A stretch of 64,000 nt of DNA from Shewanella mangrovi. Its GTDB lineage: Bacteria; Pseudomonadota; Gammaproteobacteria; Enterobacterales; Shewanellaceae. Where the stretch lies: contig NZ_JPEO01000016.1 of NCBI RefSeq assembly GCF_000753795.1, positions 1 to 64,000 on the forward strand, written 5' to 3'. The notes below the pieces were generated by a model, which did no database searches, was not told the origin of the DNA, and worked only from the letters and a program-made list of their open reading frames with translations. Positions 38,156 to 48,377 of the stretch are shown one piece after another; within the stretch, counting starts at the first letter, position 1, and each line of letters opens with the position of its first letter. Position numbers and translations under genes: made by a program.

Positions 38156-39325
38156 ATGGCGACCAGCTACACGCCGCTAGACTTTGGCTTTACCGCAGAA
38201 CTCGACATGCTACGCGATGCCGTAGCAGATTTCAGCCAGAATGTTATCGCGCCAATTGCGGCTGAAATTGATCAACAAAATCGTTTTCCGGCCGAACTAT
38301 GGCCACAACTCGGCGCATTGGGCTTACACGGCATTACCGTTAGTGAAGAGTATGGTGGCGCAGGTATGGGCTATCTTGCCCACGTTATCGCCATGGAAGA
38401 GATCTCTCGCGTCTCAGCCTCTGTTGGCCTTTCCTACGGTGCACATTCCAACCTGTGTGTAAACCAGATTTTCCGCAATGGTAGCCACACGCAAAAGCAG
38501 CAATACTTACCTAAACTCATCAGCGGTGAACATATCGGCGCCTTAGCCATGAGTGAGCCAAATGCCGGCTCAGACGTGGTGTCGATGACCTTAAGCGCCA
38601 CTGATAATGGTGACCATTTTTGCCTCAATGGTAGCAAGATGTGGATCACCAATGGCCCGGATGCCGACGTATTGGTGGTTTATGCGAAAACCGCGCCTGA
38701 GCTTGACGCACATGGTATCAGCGCTTTTATTATCGAACGCAGTTTTAGCGGTTTCAGCACCGCTCAGAAGCTCGACAAGCTCGGTATGCGCGGTTCCAGC
38801 ACTTGTGAGTTAGTGTTTAACAACTGCCTCGTTCCCAAAGAGAATCTACTTGGCGAACTCAATCAGGGCGTCAAAGTGCTAATGAGTGGCCTTGATTATG
38901 AGCGCTTAGTGCTTGCTGGTGGGCCTCTCGGTATTATTTCCGCCTGTCTCGATATTGCCCATCCCTATACTGCTGAACGCAAGCAGTTCGGCAAAGCCAT
39001 TGGTGAATTTCAGTTGGTGCAAGCCAAACTCGCCGATATGTACACCGCCATGAATACCGCCAAAGCCTATGTATACAGTGTGGCGCGCGCCTGTGACAAA
39101 GGCAATGTCAGTCGTAAAGATGCGGCTGGCGCAATCCTCTATAGCGCCGAAGCAGCCACTAAAGCGGCGCTCGACACCATTCAATTACTCGGCGGCAACG
39201 GCTACATCAACGATTATGCTGCTGGCAGGCTGCTACGTGATGCCAAGCTCTACGAAATCGGCGCTGGCACCTCAGAGATCCGCCGTATGTTAATTGGCCG
39301 CGAACTCTATCAGGAAAGCTGCTAA
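38156..39325 (+). CDS. liuA: Isovaleryl-CoA dehydrogenase
   Basis: LiuA (IVD) oxidises isovaleryl-CoA to 3-methylcrotonyl-CoA with FAD, the first dedicated step of leucine breakdown. The 389-residue acyl-CoA dehydrogenase has '[10 protein letters not shown]' and 'M-W-I-T-N-G' for FAD. Glu249 in '[11 protein letters not shown]' matches the catalytic glutamate placement that is special to isovaleryl-CoA dehydrogenases. A C-terminal '[12 protein letters not shown]' closes it. It has a good ribosome site and is the first structural gene after liuR. Confidence 0.94.
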   Translation: MATSYTPLDFGFTAELDMLRDAVADFSQNVIAPIAAEIDQQNRFPAELWPQLGALGLHGITVSEEYGGAGMGYLAHVIAMEEISRVSASVGLSYGAHSNLCVNQIFRNGSHTQKQQYLPKLISGEHIGALAMSEPNAGSDVVSMTLSATDNGDHFCLNGSKMWITNGPDADVLVVYAKTAPELDAHGISAFIIERSFSGFSTAQKLDKLGMRGSSTCELVFNNCLVPKENLLGELNQGVKVLMSGLDYERLVLAGGPLGIISACLDIAHPYTAERKQFGKAIGEFQLVQAKLADMYTAMNTAKAYVYSVARACDKGNVSRKDAAGAILYSAEAATKAALDTIQLLGGNGYINDYAAGRLLRDAKLYEIGAGTSEIRRMLIGRELYQESC

Positions 39326-39348
39326 CAACTTTGGCATTAAGGAGCAGG

Positions 39349-40956
39349 ATGGCGATGAGTGTGATTGCGAGCCAGATAAATTCAAATTCCGACGAGTTTC
39401 AGCAACGCTACCAAGCAATGCAGCAGCTAGTAAAACAACTCTACCAACAAACAGAACAGGTCATGGCGGGTGGCGGTAGTGCCGCACTCGCCAGACATTG
39501 TGCTAAAGGTAAGCTAGCGCCGCGAGAGCGGCTTGCCAGCCTGCTCGATGCCGATTCCCCCTTTCTCGAAATTGGCCAATTTGCAGCACATCAGGTATAT
39601 GAAACCGCGGTGCCAGCGGCGGGAGTGATTGCAGGTATTGGTCGCGTCAGCGGCATCGACTGCATGATCGTCGCCAACGATCCGACCGTCAAAGGTGGCA
39701 GCTATTATCCGCTGACAGTGAAGAAACATCTGCGCGCACAAGCTATTGCCGAACGCTGTCACTTACCTTGCATCTATCTAGTGGACTCAGGCGGAGCTTA
39801 CCTGCCCTTACAGGCTGAAGTATTTCCCGACCGCGATCATTTTGGGCGCATTTTCTATAACCAAGCGCGCATGTCGGCCAAAGGTATCGCCCAAATTGCG
39901 GTGGTGATGGGGCTTTGTACAGCCGGTGGGGCGTATGTGCCCGCAATGGCGGATGAGTCAATTATTGTGGCCAATCAGGGCACGATTTTTCTCGCAGGGC
40001 CGCCGTTGGTGAAAGCCGCTACCGGTGAAGAAGTTTCAGCTGAAGAACTCGGCGGTGGCGATGTACACACTCGGATGTCCGGCGTAGCAGACCACTTAGC
40101 GCAGAATGATACCCACGCCCTACAGCTGGCACGCAATGCCGTTAGTCGCTTAAACCGTAATCGCACAGCGTTTCAAACAGCCAGTAAGCCGCCACGCTAC
40201 AGTGCTGAAGAACTGTATGGCATTGTCGGCACAGATCTGAAAAAGCCATTCGATGTACTGCAAGTGATTGCCCGCCTTGTGGACGACTCAGATTTTGATG
40301 AATTTAAAGCGAACTACGGCACCACGCTAGTGTGTGGTTTTGCCAAACTGCATGGCCACAATGTCGGCATTATTGCCAATAACGGCATTCTATTCTCTGA
40401 GTCGGCACAAAAAGGCACGCACTTTATTGAGCTCTGCTGCCAACGCAATATTCCGTTGATTTTCTTGCAAAACATTACCGGCTTTATGGTGGGTAAAAAG
40501 TATGAGCAGCAAGGTATCGCCAAACATGGAGCCAAGATGGTGATGGCAGTGGCCTGCGCTAATGTGCCCAAGTTCACCGTCATTATTGGTGGCAGCTACG
40601 GTGCGGGTAATTACGGTATGTGCGGCCGCGCCTATGATCCCACCATGATGTGGAGTTGGCCCAATGCGCGCATTTCCGTTATGGGCGGAGAACAGGCGGC
40701 CAACGTATTAGCGACGGTTAAACGCGACGGACTGCAACGCCAAGGTAGCGACTGGAGCGATGCCGAAGAGAACGCCTTTAAGCAACCTATCATTGATAAA
40801 TATGAGCAGGAAGGCGATCCCTACTACGCCAGCGCGCGTCTATGGGATGACGGCATCATAGATCCCGCTCAGACTCGTGACGTATTGGGTTTAGCGCTCA
40901 ACGCGGCGGCTCATGCGCCACGCGAAGCCACTCAGTTTGGCGTGTTCAGAATTTAG
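39349..40956 (+). CDS. liuB: Methylcrotonyl-CoA carboxylase carboxyltransferase subunit
   Basis: LiuB transfers carboxyl from biotin to 3-methylcrotonyl-CoA. The 535-residue protein has the carboxyltransferase blocks 'G-K-L-A-P-R-E-R', 'D-S-G-G-A-Y-L-P', '[11 protein letters not shown]' and '[14 protein letters not shown]'. In the second half it has 'I-T-G-F-M-V-G' and '[13 protein letters not shown]'. The start is uncertain: ATGs at 39349 and 39355 both follow AAGGAG (4 and 10 bases), and a TTG at 39331 is possible. It partners the liuD product. Confidence 0.94.
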   Translation: MAMSVIASQINSNSDEFQQRYQAMQQLVKQLYQQTEQVMAGGGSAALARHCAKGKLAPRERLASLLDADSPFLEIGQFAAHQVYETAVPAAGVIAGIGRVSGIDCMIVANDPTVKGGSYYPLTVKKHLRAQAIAERCHLPCIYLVDSGGAYLPLQAEVFPDRDHFGRIFYNQARMSAKGIAQIAVVMGLCTAGGAYVPAMADESIIVANQGTIFLAGPPLVKAATGEEVSAEELGGGDVHTRMSGVADHLAQNDTHALQLARNAVSRLNRNRTAFQTASKPPRYSAEELYGIVGTDLKKPFDVLQVIARLVDDSDFDEFKANYGTTLVCGFAKLHGHNVGIIANNGILFSESAQKGTHFIELCCQRNIPLIFLQNITGFMVGKKYEQQGIAKHGAKMVMAVACANVPKFTVIIGGSYGAGNYGMCGRAYDPTMMWSWPNARISVMGGEQAANVLATVKRDGLQRQGSDWSDAEENAFKQPIIDKYEQEGDPYYASARLWDDGIIDPAQTRDVLGLALNAAAHAPREATQFGVFRI

Positions 40957-40964
40957 GAGGGAGT

Positions 40965-41774
40965 ATGCAATCTTTGCTCATGGAAACAGATGCTCGCGGG
41001 ATCTGCCGATTGACACTCAACCGGCCACAAACAGCCAATGCTTTTGACGAACAGCTGATCAGCGACCTTATCGACGCATTAGAGCACTTAGCCACCCTGC
41101 GTGATTGTCGAGTGTTGGTACTGCAAGGCGCGGGCAAACACTTCAGTGCTGGTGCAGATCTCAACTGGATGCAGCGCCAAGCAGAGATGGATTACGCCAC
41201 CAACGTCGAAGATGCAGCACGGTTGGCGAAACTCATGCAAGTGTTGGATGAATTCCCTAAACCCACTATTGCGCTGGTACAAGGTGCCGCTTATGGCGGC
41301 GCCCTCGGCCTTATCTGCTGCTGCGACGTGGCATTGGCGACGGACTCTGCCCGCTTTTGCCTGAGCGAAGTCAAACTTGGGCTAATTCCGGCGGTCATTT
41401 CACCCTATGTGTGTCGCAGTATTGGCATGCGCCAAGCGAGGCGTTATGCGCTCACCGCAGAAACCATTGATGCCTTCACCGCTTTACAGCTTGGTCTTGT
41501 GCATCAACTCGCATCAGATTTATGCAGTAGTGCCGCGACGATTATCGATGCCGTTTTACAAGGCGGCCCTGAAGCTCAACAACAGTGCAAAGCATTACTC
41601 GCCAAAGTCGAAGATAAGAGTTTTGATGACTCGTTACGCATATTAACCACGCGCGCAATTGCCGATGCACGCTGTACCAGCGAAGCGCATGAAGGCATGA
41701 AAGCATTTTTTGAAAAGCGCAGCGCTAATTGGCGACTCTCTGGTGCAAGTTCAACGGAGGGACAGCATGGCTGA
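40965..41774 (+). CDS. liuC: Methylglutaconyl-CoA hydratase
   Basis: LiuC hydrates 3-methylglutaconyl-CoA to HMG-CoA. The 269-residue crotonase-fold protein has 'G-K-H-F-S-A-G-A-D-L-N-W-M' (oxyanion hole), 'G-A-A-Y-G-G-A-L-G-L' and 'S-E-V-K-L-G-L-I-P-A-V-I-S', with the catalytic glutamate in the latter. It follows liuB by 8 bases with a GGAGG site and overlaps the start of liuD by 8 bases. A general enoyl-CoA hydratase role is possible, but the operon points to LiuC. Confidence 0.92.
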   Translation: MQSLLMETDARGICRLTLNRPQTANAFDEQLISDLIDALEHLATLRDCRVLVLQGAGKHFSAGADLNWMQRQAEMDYATNVEDAARLAKLMQVLDEFPKPTIALVQGAAYGGALGLICCCDVALATDSARFCLSEVKLGLIPAVISPYVCRSIGMRQARRYALTAETIDAFTALQLGLVHQLASDLCSSAATIIDAVLQGGPEAQQQCKALLAKVEDKSFDDSLRILTTRAIADARCTSEAHEGMKAFFEKRSANWRLSGASSTEGQHG

Positions 41775-43785
41775 GCGCCGTATTCAAAAATTATTGATCG
41801 CAAACCGCGGAGAAATCGCTTGCCGTATTATCCGCAGTTGCCACAAATTAGCGATTCACGCTGTCGCCATCTATTCAGACACAGATCACAACGCCTGCCA
41901 TGTAAAACAAGCAGATAGTGCTTATCGTGTTAGTGGAAACACGCCCGTTGCGGCGTATCTCAACGGAAAGGATATTATCGCGCTCGCATTGCAATGCGGC
42001 GCAGATGCGATCCATCCGGGTTATGGTTTTCTGTCAGAGAACGCCGAATTTGCCGAAGCATGTGAAGCAGCGGGCTTAATATTTGTCGGCCCGCCGGCCA
42101 GTGCCATTGCGGCTATGGGCAGTAAAAGCGCTGCGAAAACGATTATGCAGCACGCTGGCGTACCGCTGATCCCAGGCTATCATGGCAGTGAGCAAACACT
42201 CACTACACTGCTGGCGCAAGCTCAGGCTATCGGCTTTCCCATGCTAATCAAAGCAGCCTTTGGCGGCGGTGGTAAAGGCATGCGAGTCGTTAATAATCAG
42301 CAGGAGTTTGCAAATCAACTTGAGGCGGCCAAACGCGAAGCTAAGGCTGCATTTGGCGATGACAGCATGCTGCTGGAAAAATATATCGAGCAGCCACGCC
42401 ATATTGAAGTGCAAATATTTGCCGATCAACACGGCCACTGTATCTATTTGGGTGACCGAGACTGCTCGCTACAGCGGCGCCATCAGAAAGTGATTGAAGA
42501 GGCGCCCGCGCCTTATTTGGCAGCAGCTACGCGCCAAGCCATGGGGCAAGCAGCGGTAGCCGCCGCCCAAGCAATTGATTATGTCGGCGCAGGTACTATC
42601 GAGTTTTTGCTGGATAGCCAACAACAGTTTTATTTTATGGAGATGAATACCCGACTGCAGGTCGAGCACCCGGTCACTGAAATGGTTACTGGTGTTGACC
42701 TCGTTGAGTGGCAATTGAATATTGCTGCAGGGCAAACTCTACCAATAGCGCAAGCTGACGTTACCATTACCGGGCATGCTGTAGAAGCCAGAATCTATGC
42801 CGAAGATCCGCAGCATCAATTTCTGCCGGCATCAGGACCTTTGCTTGCTCTAAAAACGCCACTCACGTCCGACGAATTGCGCATCGACTCAGGTGTGCAA
42901 GCGGGTGATGAAATCAGTCCCTATTACGATCCAATGATCGCCAAATTAATTGTCCACCAGCAAGACCGCAACAGTGCTTTGGCCCATCTACAACGAGCGC
43001 TTACGCAATATCAAATTGCCGGGGTTAAACACAACATCGCCTTTCTCACCGCGTTAGCGGGGCATTCTGAGTTTGCAGGTACTCACTTTAGTACCCACTT
43101 TATTGAGCAACATGCAACCGAGTTACTCAAATATCCAGCGAAGCAGCCATTGCTCGCGCTGGCGGCGTTAGCGTGTATTCTTCAACCGCAAAAAAGTGCA
43201 GCAACACCACTTGCCGGATTCAGAATTAACGCCAAACCCACTTGGAATCTTTACCTCGCGCCCAGTGATGCCAGCGATCTATATGGCTATCTCACAGTGC
43301 AACAAGACCGTAGTGGTAACTACTCGCTCATCATTGATGAACAGCCATATTCTGTGAGTGGCGAATTAGATCACCACACAAATGAACTACGCGCCAGCGT
43401 TAATGGTGCATGGATGTCTTGCCGGTTAACTTGGCATGAGCAGCAGCTCTATCTTAGCTATCAAGGACACACCTTTGAGTTCATTACGGCCGCGCCTGCA
43501 ATTCGTCATAGTCAAACGGAACAACACAGTTTTGACGCACCAATGAATGGCACCATCGTGGCGCATCTAGTCGCCCCCGGTGAAACCGTGACTGCTGGCC
43601 AAGGCTTATTGGTGATGGAAGCGATGAAGATGGAGTATCAACTCAGCGCACCAACCGCTGGCTGTGTAGAAGCGTTTTGTTTTACACCGGGAGCACTGGT
43701 TAGCGAAGGTGAACGACTACTGCATTTTAGCGAAAGTGCCACTGCTAGCGATGAGCAAGAAACGCCGCTGGAGGATAGCCGCTAA
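41767..43785 (+). CDS. liuD: Methylcrotonyl-CoA carboxylase biotin-containing subunit
   Basis: LiuD carboxylates its own biotin with ATP and bicarbonate. The 672-residue protein has a biotin carboxylase start '[12 protein letters not shown]', the ATP-grasp loop 'G-G-G-G-K-G-M-R', 'C-S-L-Q-R-R-H-Q-K' and '[13 protein letters not shown]'. It ends with a biotinyl domain, with Lys621 in 'E-A-M-K-M-E-Y' as the attachment site. The ATG at 41767 has a GGAGGGACAGC leader. It overlaps liuC by 8 bases and liuE by 1. Confidence 0.94.
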   Translation: MAERRIQKLLIANRGEIACRIIRSCHKLAIHAVAIYSDTDHNACHVKQADSAYRVSGNTPVAAYLNGKDIIALALQCGADAIHPGYGFLSENAEFAEACEAAGLIFVGPPASAIAAMGSKSAAKTIMQHAGVPLIPGYHGSEQTLTTLLAQAQAIGFPMLIKAAFGGGGKGMRVVNNQQEFANQLEAAKREAKAAFGDDSMLLEKYIEQPRHIEVQIFADQHGHCIYLGDRDCSLQRRHQKVIEEAPAPYLAAATRQAMGQAAVAAAQAIDYVGAGTIEFLLDSQQQFYFMEMNTRLQVEHPVTEMVTGVDLVEWQLNIAAGQTLPIAQADVTITGHAVEARIYAEDPQHQFLPASGPLLALKTPLTSDELRIDSGVQAGDEISPYYDPMIAKLIVHQQDRNSALAHLQRALTQYQIAGVKHNIAFLTALAGHSEFAGTHFSTHFIEQHATELLKYPAKQPLLALAALACILQPQKSAATPLAGFRINAKPTWNLYLAPSDASDLYGYLTVQQDRSGNYSLIIDEQPYSVSGELDHHTNELRASVNGAWMSCRLTWHEQQLYLSYQGHTFEFITAAPAIRHSQTEQHSFDAPMNGTIVAHLVAPGETVTAGQGLLVMEAMKMEYQLSAPTAGCVEAFCFTPGALVSEGERLLHFSESATASDEQETPLEDSR

Positions 43786-44675
43786 TGTATCCAAAGCAGA
43801 TCAGCATTTACGAAGTGGGCCCGCGCGATGGACTGCAAAATGAAGCGCAGTTAGGCCTTGAGGCTAAGGTACAACTCATTAACGGCCTCAGCGCTTGTGG
43901 TCTAAAACGGATAGAAGCAGGCAGTTTTGTATCGCCTAAATGGGTGCCGCAGATGGCGGACTCGACAGCGGTATTGCAGCAAATCGAGCGACAGCAAAAT
44001 GTCACCTACTCGGCACTCACACCTAACCTGAGCGGCTTTGAACAAGCGATTGCCGCGCACGTTAATGAAGTCGCAGTGTTCACTGCTGCCTCCGAAAGTT
44101 TTTGCCAACGCAATATCAACTGCAGCATCGCAGAATCACTCCGTCGCTTCGACACCATTTTTGTTGCAGCAAAAGCGGCTAACATCAAAGTGCGCGCCTA
44201 TGTCTCTTGTGTGCTTGGTTGTCCATACGAAGGCGCCATTAATATTGAGCAAGTGGCGGCGGTCAGCCAAGCCCTAATCGACATGGGCGCCTATCAAGTC
44301 TCGCTTGGTGACACCATTGGAGTTGGCACGCCGCAAAACGCGCGGCAGATGCTCGATGCGGTGAGTCAGCGTATCGCCCCGCAGCAGTTAGCTCTGCATT
44401 TTCACGATACCTATGGCCAAGCGCTGGCGAATATTCTGGCATGCCTCGACAGTGGCATCAGCACGATTGATAGTGCAGTCGCTGGACTTGGAGGCTGCCC
44501 ATACGCTCGCGGGGCCTCCGGCAATCTCGCCACCGAGGATCTGTTGTACATGTTGCATGGCTTAGGGATCGAAACCGGTGTAGACCTGCAACAACTGGCT
44601 AATGTCGGTCATAAAATCTGCCAGCAACTCGGCAAGCGTAGTAGCAGCAAAGTCAGCCAAGCACTGATGAATTGA
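43785..44675 (+). CDS. liuE: Hydroxymethylglutaryl-CoA lyase
   Basis: LiuE cleaves HMG-CoA to acetyl-CoA and acetoacetate. The 296-residue TIM barrel starts '[12 protein letters not shown]'. It has '[14 protein letters not shown]', 'F-H-D-T-Y-G-Q' for the metal, and the signature '[14 protein letters not shown]' with its catalytic cysteine. The ATG shares one base with the liuD stop (TAATG), with GGAGG about 10 bases upstream. It ends the liu pathway proper. Confidence 0.94.
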   Translation: MYPKQISIYEVGPRDGLQNEAQLGLEAKVQLINGLSACGLKRIEAGSFVSPKWVPQMADSTAVLQQIERQQNVTYSALTPNLSGFEQAIAAHVNEVAVFTAASESFCQRNINCSIAESLRRFDTIFVAAKAANIKVRAYVSCVLGCPYEGAINIEQVAAVSQALIDMGAYQVSLGDTIGVGTPQNARQMLDAVSQRIAPQQLALHFHDTYGQALANILACLDSGISTIDSAVAGLGGCPYARGASGNLATEDLLYMLHGLGIETGVDLQQLANVGHKICQQLGKRSSSKVSQALMN

Positions 44676-44691
44676 GCTCAATGGAGGCAAC

Positions 44692-45396
44692 ATGGGCGGT
44701 TTAAACAAAGTGGTCACTAACTATCAACAAGCGCTGGCCGGATTGCAAAACGACATGACTATTATGGTCGGCGGCTTCGGTTTATGTGGCATACCTGAAG
44801 GGTTAATTGCGGAGATGGTGCGCATGCAAGTCACCGGATTAACCGCCATCTCCAACAACGCTGGCGTCGATGATTTTGGCCTTGGACTGTTACTGCAGCA
44901 CAAACAGATCCGCACCATGATTGCGTCTTATGTTGGCGAAAACGCCCTATTTGAACAGCAGATGCTGAGCGGCGAGTTGGAGGTCATTTTGACACCGCAA
45001 GGCTCTTTGGCAGAAAAGATTCGCGCAGCTGGTGCTGGCATTCCGGCATTTTATACCGCCACAGGCTTTGGCACGCCAGTCGCGGACGGCAAAGAAACCC
45101 GCGAATTTAATGGCCGCCACTATGTGCTTGAACCTGCGCTATACGCCGATTTTGCGCTAATCAAGGCTTGGAAAGCCGATACCATGGGCAATCTTATTTA
45201 TCGCCATACGGCGGCCAACTTTAACCCGGTAATGGCGACAGCCGGGCAAATCACCGTGGTTGAAGTGGAAGAACTTGTTGAACCCGGTGAGCTAGACCCA
45301 AATCAGATCCATACTCCCGGCATCTATGTTGATCGCCTGATCGTCGGCAGTTTTGAGAAACGAATCGAAAAACGCACGCTAAAAACACTCAGCTGA
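44692..45396 (+). CDS. atoD: 3-oxoacid CoA-transferase subunit A
   Basis: Together with the next gene product this forms a succinyl-CoA:3-ketoacid (or acetoacetate) CoA transferase that activates the acetoacetate released by LiuE. The 234-residue alpha subunit has '[13 protein letters not shown]', '[11 protein letters not shown]' and 'G-V-G-T'-like loops ('T-G-F-G-T-P-V'). It lies 16 bases downstream of liuE, clearly in the same operon. The gene could equally be named scoA. Confidence 0.9.
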   Translation: MGGLNKVVTNYQQALAGLQNDMTIMVGGFGLCGIPEGLIAEMVRMQVTGLTAISNNAGVDDFGLGLLLQHKQIRTMIASYVGENALFEQQMLSGELEVILTPQGSLAEKIRAAGAGIPAFYTATGFGTPVADGKETREFNGRHYVLEPALYADFALIKAWKADTMGNLIYRHTAANFNPVMATAGQITVVEVEELVEPGELDPNQIHTPGIYVDRLIVGSFEKRIEKRTLKTLS

Positions 45397-45443
45397 AACC
45401 TAATCCCACCGCTCACTTTTCACCAGCGAGATAGGAGTTTGAT

Positions 45444-46100
45444 ATGGCATTAACGCGAGAACAGATGGCCAAGCGGGTGGCTCAAGAATTACATGATGGC
45501 GATTATGTCAATTTGGGGATCGGCATTCCGACCTTAGTTGCCAACTATATTCCAGCCGATATAGACGTGATGTTGCAGTCGGAAAACGGCCTGTTGGGAA
45601 TGGGCGAATTTCCCACCGAAGCAGAAGTGGATGCCGATCTGATTAACGCTGGCAAGCAAACAGTAACAGCGGTTGATGGCGCAGCGTTTTTCTCCAGTGC
45701 CGACAGCTTTGCCATGATCCGCGGCGGACATGTCGACTTAACGGTACTCGGTGCATTTGAAGTCGATGTTGAAGGCTCAATTGCCTCGTGGATGATCCCC
45801 GGCAAATTAGTTAAAGGCATGGGCGGCGCCATGGATTTAGTCGCCGGGGCACACAATATCATCGTTACTATGATGCATGCCGATAAAGCCGGAAACTCCA
45901 AATTATTGCCGCAATGTCAGTTGCCACTAACCGGCTATCGTTGTATTCAACGCGTACTGACCGATCTCGCATTACTGAAAATCGAAGATGGTGCATTTCA
46001 TCTGCTAGAACGGGCGCCCGGAGTCTCAGTGGAAGAAATTCAGCAAAAAACCGCGGGTAAACTTATCTGCCCTAGACACGTTCCAGAGATAAAAGTTTAA
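45444..46100 (+). CDS. atoA: 3-oxoacid CoA-transferase subunit B
   Basis: The 218-residue beta subunit of the CoA transferase. The catalytic glutamate, which forms a glutamyl-CoA thioester, is Glu47 in 'S-E-N-G-L-L-G-M-G'; 'N-L-G-I-G-I-P-T' precedes it and 'M-G-G-A-M-D-L' follows. It acts as a heterotetramer with the upstream subunit. It is the last gene of the liu operon, 47 bases downstream of subunit A. The gene could equally be named scoB. Confidence 0.91.
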   Translation: MALTREQMAKRVAQELHDGDYVNLGIGIPTLVANYIPADIDVMLQSENGLLGMGEFPTEAEVDADLINAGKQTVTAVDGAAFFSSADSFAMIRGGHVDLTVLGAFEVDVEGSIASWMIPGKLVKGMGGAMDLVAGAHNIIVTMMHADKAGNSKLLPQCQLPLTGYRCIQRVLTDLALLKIEDGAFHLLERAPGVSVEEIQQKTAGKLICPRHVPEIKV

Positions 46101-46119
46101 TTATGTTTAAAAACATAAT
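46100..46119. repeat. Inverted repeat at the end of the liu operon
   Basis: ATTATGTTT and AAACATAAT flank AA, overlapping the last stop-codon base. There is no clear T tract, so it is a weak terminator candidate or an RNA stabilising hairpin. Confidence 0.4.
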
Positions 46120-46289
46120 GTTAACCATTTATTAGTCATCAGTGTTCTATTAAGCGAATCACAGTTTTCGACACTTATGCTTTCACATCATGGTCAAGTC
46201 ACCTAAGGTGTCCGATTCGTTTTTGCTGCTGCTTAAATAACAAGCTAATGCAGCCATATTTGATCAATTCCGAACAGTAATCGCACCAT

Positions 46290-46550
46290 ATGGACACTTA
46301 TCTTAGCTCACTGCTTTGCCTCGCAGCTGGCGGCTTGTTTTTAGTACGTAACCTCAGCCATCTGCTCAATGAAACGCAGCTGCGTTGTTATTTGCAACGT
46401 AGTCCAAAAGCCAAGCTTTGGGTCAACTACTTTGGTTTTGATCGCACCTTTTGCCTAGCACAGAAGCTATTACTGCCGCTTGGCTGTGTTGTTGGCTGTT
46501 GTTTGATATTGCTAGGTTGCTGGGACTTATTGAGGTTATCTGGCCTCTAG
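46290..46550 (+). CDS. Small membrane protein of unknown function
   Basis: An 86-residue protein with two hydrophobic segments (about 5-22 and 59-80) around a basic central loop that includes 'S-P-K-A-K-L-W-V-N-Y-F-G'. I do not recognise a family with a known function. There is no good ribosome site before the ATG, but the segment order and the loop's charge distribution look like a real inner-membrane protein, and no larger gene covers this stretch. Confidence 0.55.
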   Translation: MDTYLSSLLCLAAGGLFLVRNLSHLLNETQLRCYLQRSPKAKLWVNYFGFDRTFCLAQKLLLPLGCVVGCCLILLGCWDLLRLSGL

Positions 46551-46680
46551 CAGGCGTATCACTTATTGACACTTCACGACTCGCACCAGCCCACGCATTG
46601 CTTACTTGGCTCAGCAGCGGTTATCACGTATAACCCTTGGAGTAATGAATATTCCTGTTCCCTGATCACGGAGTCAAGCA

Positions 46681-47238
46681 ATGGCGCTAAGCACTGGCAT
46701 GATGATTGGCCCACTACAACTCAAAGCGTTGCATATTCAAGATGCCGCAGCGTTCTTTGAGCATATCGAGCAGAACCGCGCTATCTACGAAGACACCATT
46801 CCATTTGTTAGCCGCACTCATTCACTCGAACAGGTGGCAGCGTTACTCAATGCCAATCTCGCTAAACAACAATGTGGCGAAGCCCTGTTTTATACCTTGT
46901 GGCACGAACAACAAATTGCCGGCTATCTGCTCGTGCGCGAAATAGAACCGCAAGCACGCTGGGCTGAAATCGGCTATATGCTGGGGCGTGAATGGCATGG
47001 CAAAGGTATTATGACGCTCGCCTGTAAGCTGCTGATAGAGCATCTGTTTACCACGCTGGCGATGGATAAAGTGGTGATCTGCTGCAATGACGATAACAAG
47101 GCCAGTATTACGATGGCACAACGTCTGGGGTTTACCCTTGAAGGTACGCTGCGACAATATTTCGTAGTTAACGGCGTACGCCGCAACATGTGTAGCTACG
47201 GCCTTCTAAAACATGAGTGGCAAGCCCTTTCAAATTAA
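46681..47238 (+). CDS. GNAT N-acetyltransferase (RimJ/RimL type)
   Basis: A 185-residue acetyltransferase. It has 'I-G-P-L-Q-L-K-A-L-H-I-Q-D-A' at the start, the acetyl-CoA loop region 'W-A-E-I-G-Y-M-L-G-R-E-W-H-G-K-G-I-M-T' (about 97-115) and 'N-K-A-S-I-T-M-A-Q-R-L-G-F-T-L-E-G' near the end, which is typical of the RimL/RimJ ribosomal-protein acetyltransferase group. Actual targets in such relatives vary. Stand-alone gene. Confidence 0.85.
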   Translation: MALSTGMMIGPLQLKALHIQDAAAFFEHIEQNRAIYEDTIPFVSRTHSLEQVAALLNANLAKQQCGEALFYTLWHEQQIAGYLLVREIEPQARWAEIGYMLGREWHGKGIMTLACKLLIEHLFTTLAMDKVVICCNDDNKASITMAQRLGFTLEGTLRQYFVVNGVRRNMCSYGLLKHEWQALSN

Positions 47239-47379
47239 CAATGTAAATCCTTACTGAATAAGCTATACACAGCCACAACACTTCATTACAGCGGCGATAT
47301 TGGCCGCACGATATAGTCATCCTTAGCGTCGTCAAACTGGCGATAACCTCTGTTCTGCTCCCCATAACAGGATGACTTA

Positions 47380-48300
47380 ATGCCAAGCAATCGAATTTTC
47401 AGACTCACAGCGGCAGTGCTTACCGCCGCTGTTATCATCACGTTACCGACCGCCTGCAGCTCGGGCGGACACAAATCAGCCTGCGGTGGCAAAGGCGGTC
47501 ACATGGGTGGCCCCGGCGGACATGGTGGCGGACCTGGCGGTGATATGGGAGGCCCAGGAGGTATGGGCGGGCCTGGAGGTGGTCCGGGTGGCTCTGATAG
47601 AATGGGCCGAGGCCAGCAAGGGAACTGCGATATTCAACAAAACGATCTGCTGGCATTACATCTGCCAATGGAAAGAAGCTCACGTTACTTTACTGATTTA
47701 GACCAACAAACTGCCGCAGTGAATGCTGCGATTGACCGCCTCTATGAACGCGGCGTGTTTGCCGGTTTTGCTAGTGAGTTTCAGCCGCAACAGAGCCTCA
47801 GCAGAGGCGATTTAGCCGCAATGCTTTATAACTATTACCATTATCGTGCCGATGGTGCGCAATATGATGATGTCAACGCCGATGCCTTTTACGCGGATGC
47901 GGCGCGTCATGGCCGAGCGGCGAAGATTTTCAAAGATACCTTTTCATTTTACGCCGATGTTTCCATTAGCCGGGAGCAAATCGCCGCGTGGATCTATCGC
48001 AGTGAATTGTTAACTGGCCTTGCCGCTGACAACGACAGTAACGCGCTGGAACAGATTGGGGATGCCGAAAACATCACCCTCGGCTATTCACAGGCCGTGG
48101 AAGTCATGCTCGATGAAAAATGGATGAGCAGTGACTATAACGGCAATTTTAATCCGCAGGCTTTGGTCACTCGAACTGAGATAATTCCGACTCTGTACCG
48201 CCTCGTCTTTCGTGATGAGTTCGCACGAGAGCAGCAACAAATGGCGCAACACAGCGGCAAACAAGCTCCTTCAGGAATGGGGATGCCACCACGGCGTTAA
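47380..48300 (+). CDS. Gly-rich lipoprotein with S-layer-homology-like repeats
   Basis: A 306-residue exported protein. The signal ends in a lipobox-like 'L-P-T-A-C' (Cys26). Residues about 36-75 are a low-complexity Gly-Pro-Met-rich segment. Three SLH-like units follow, best seen as 'A-I-D-R-L-Y-E-R-G-V-F-A-G-F' with 'F-Q-P-Q-Q-S-L-S-R-G-D-L-A', and in the last unit 'G-N-F-N-P-Q-A-L-V-T-R-T-E'. SLH domains normally bind cell-wall polymers, so attachment to peptidoglycan or an outer-layer glycan is possible. Function unknown. Confidence 0.7.
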   Translation: MPSNRIFRLTAAVLTAAVIITLPTACSSGGHKSACGGKGGHMGGPGGHGGGPGGDMGGPGGMGGPGGGPGGSDRMGRGQQGNCDIQQNDLLALHLPMERSSRYFTDLDQQTAAVNAAIDRLYERGVFAGFASEFQPQQSLSRGDLAAMLYNYYHYRADGAQYDDVNADAFYADAARHGRAAKIFKDTFSFYADVSISREQIAAWIYRSELLTGLAADNDSNALEQIGDAENITLGYSQAVEVMLDEKWMSSDYNGNFNPQALVTRTEIIPTLYRLVFRDEFAREQQQMAQHSGKQAPSGMGMPPRR

Positions 48301-48321
48301 TTTCGTTAGCGAATCGATAGT

Positions 48322-48351
48322 AAAAAAGAGCTGCGTTGGCAGCTCTTTTTT
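48322..48351. terminator. Bidirectional terminator after the SLH-like gene
   Basis: A 13-base stem (48322-48334 with 48339-48351), GTTG loop, A tract before and T tract after. It also lies downstream of the convergent peptidase operon. Confidence 0.9.
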
Positions 48352-48377
48352 AGGTACGTCTTTCACATCCTACACAC

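Noticed and set aside
47438-47683. A leftward open frame opposite the Gly-rich part of the SLH-like gene
   Set aside because: It is the complement of a low-complexity GC-rich stretch, with no ribosome site and no sensible protein features.
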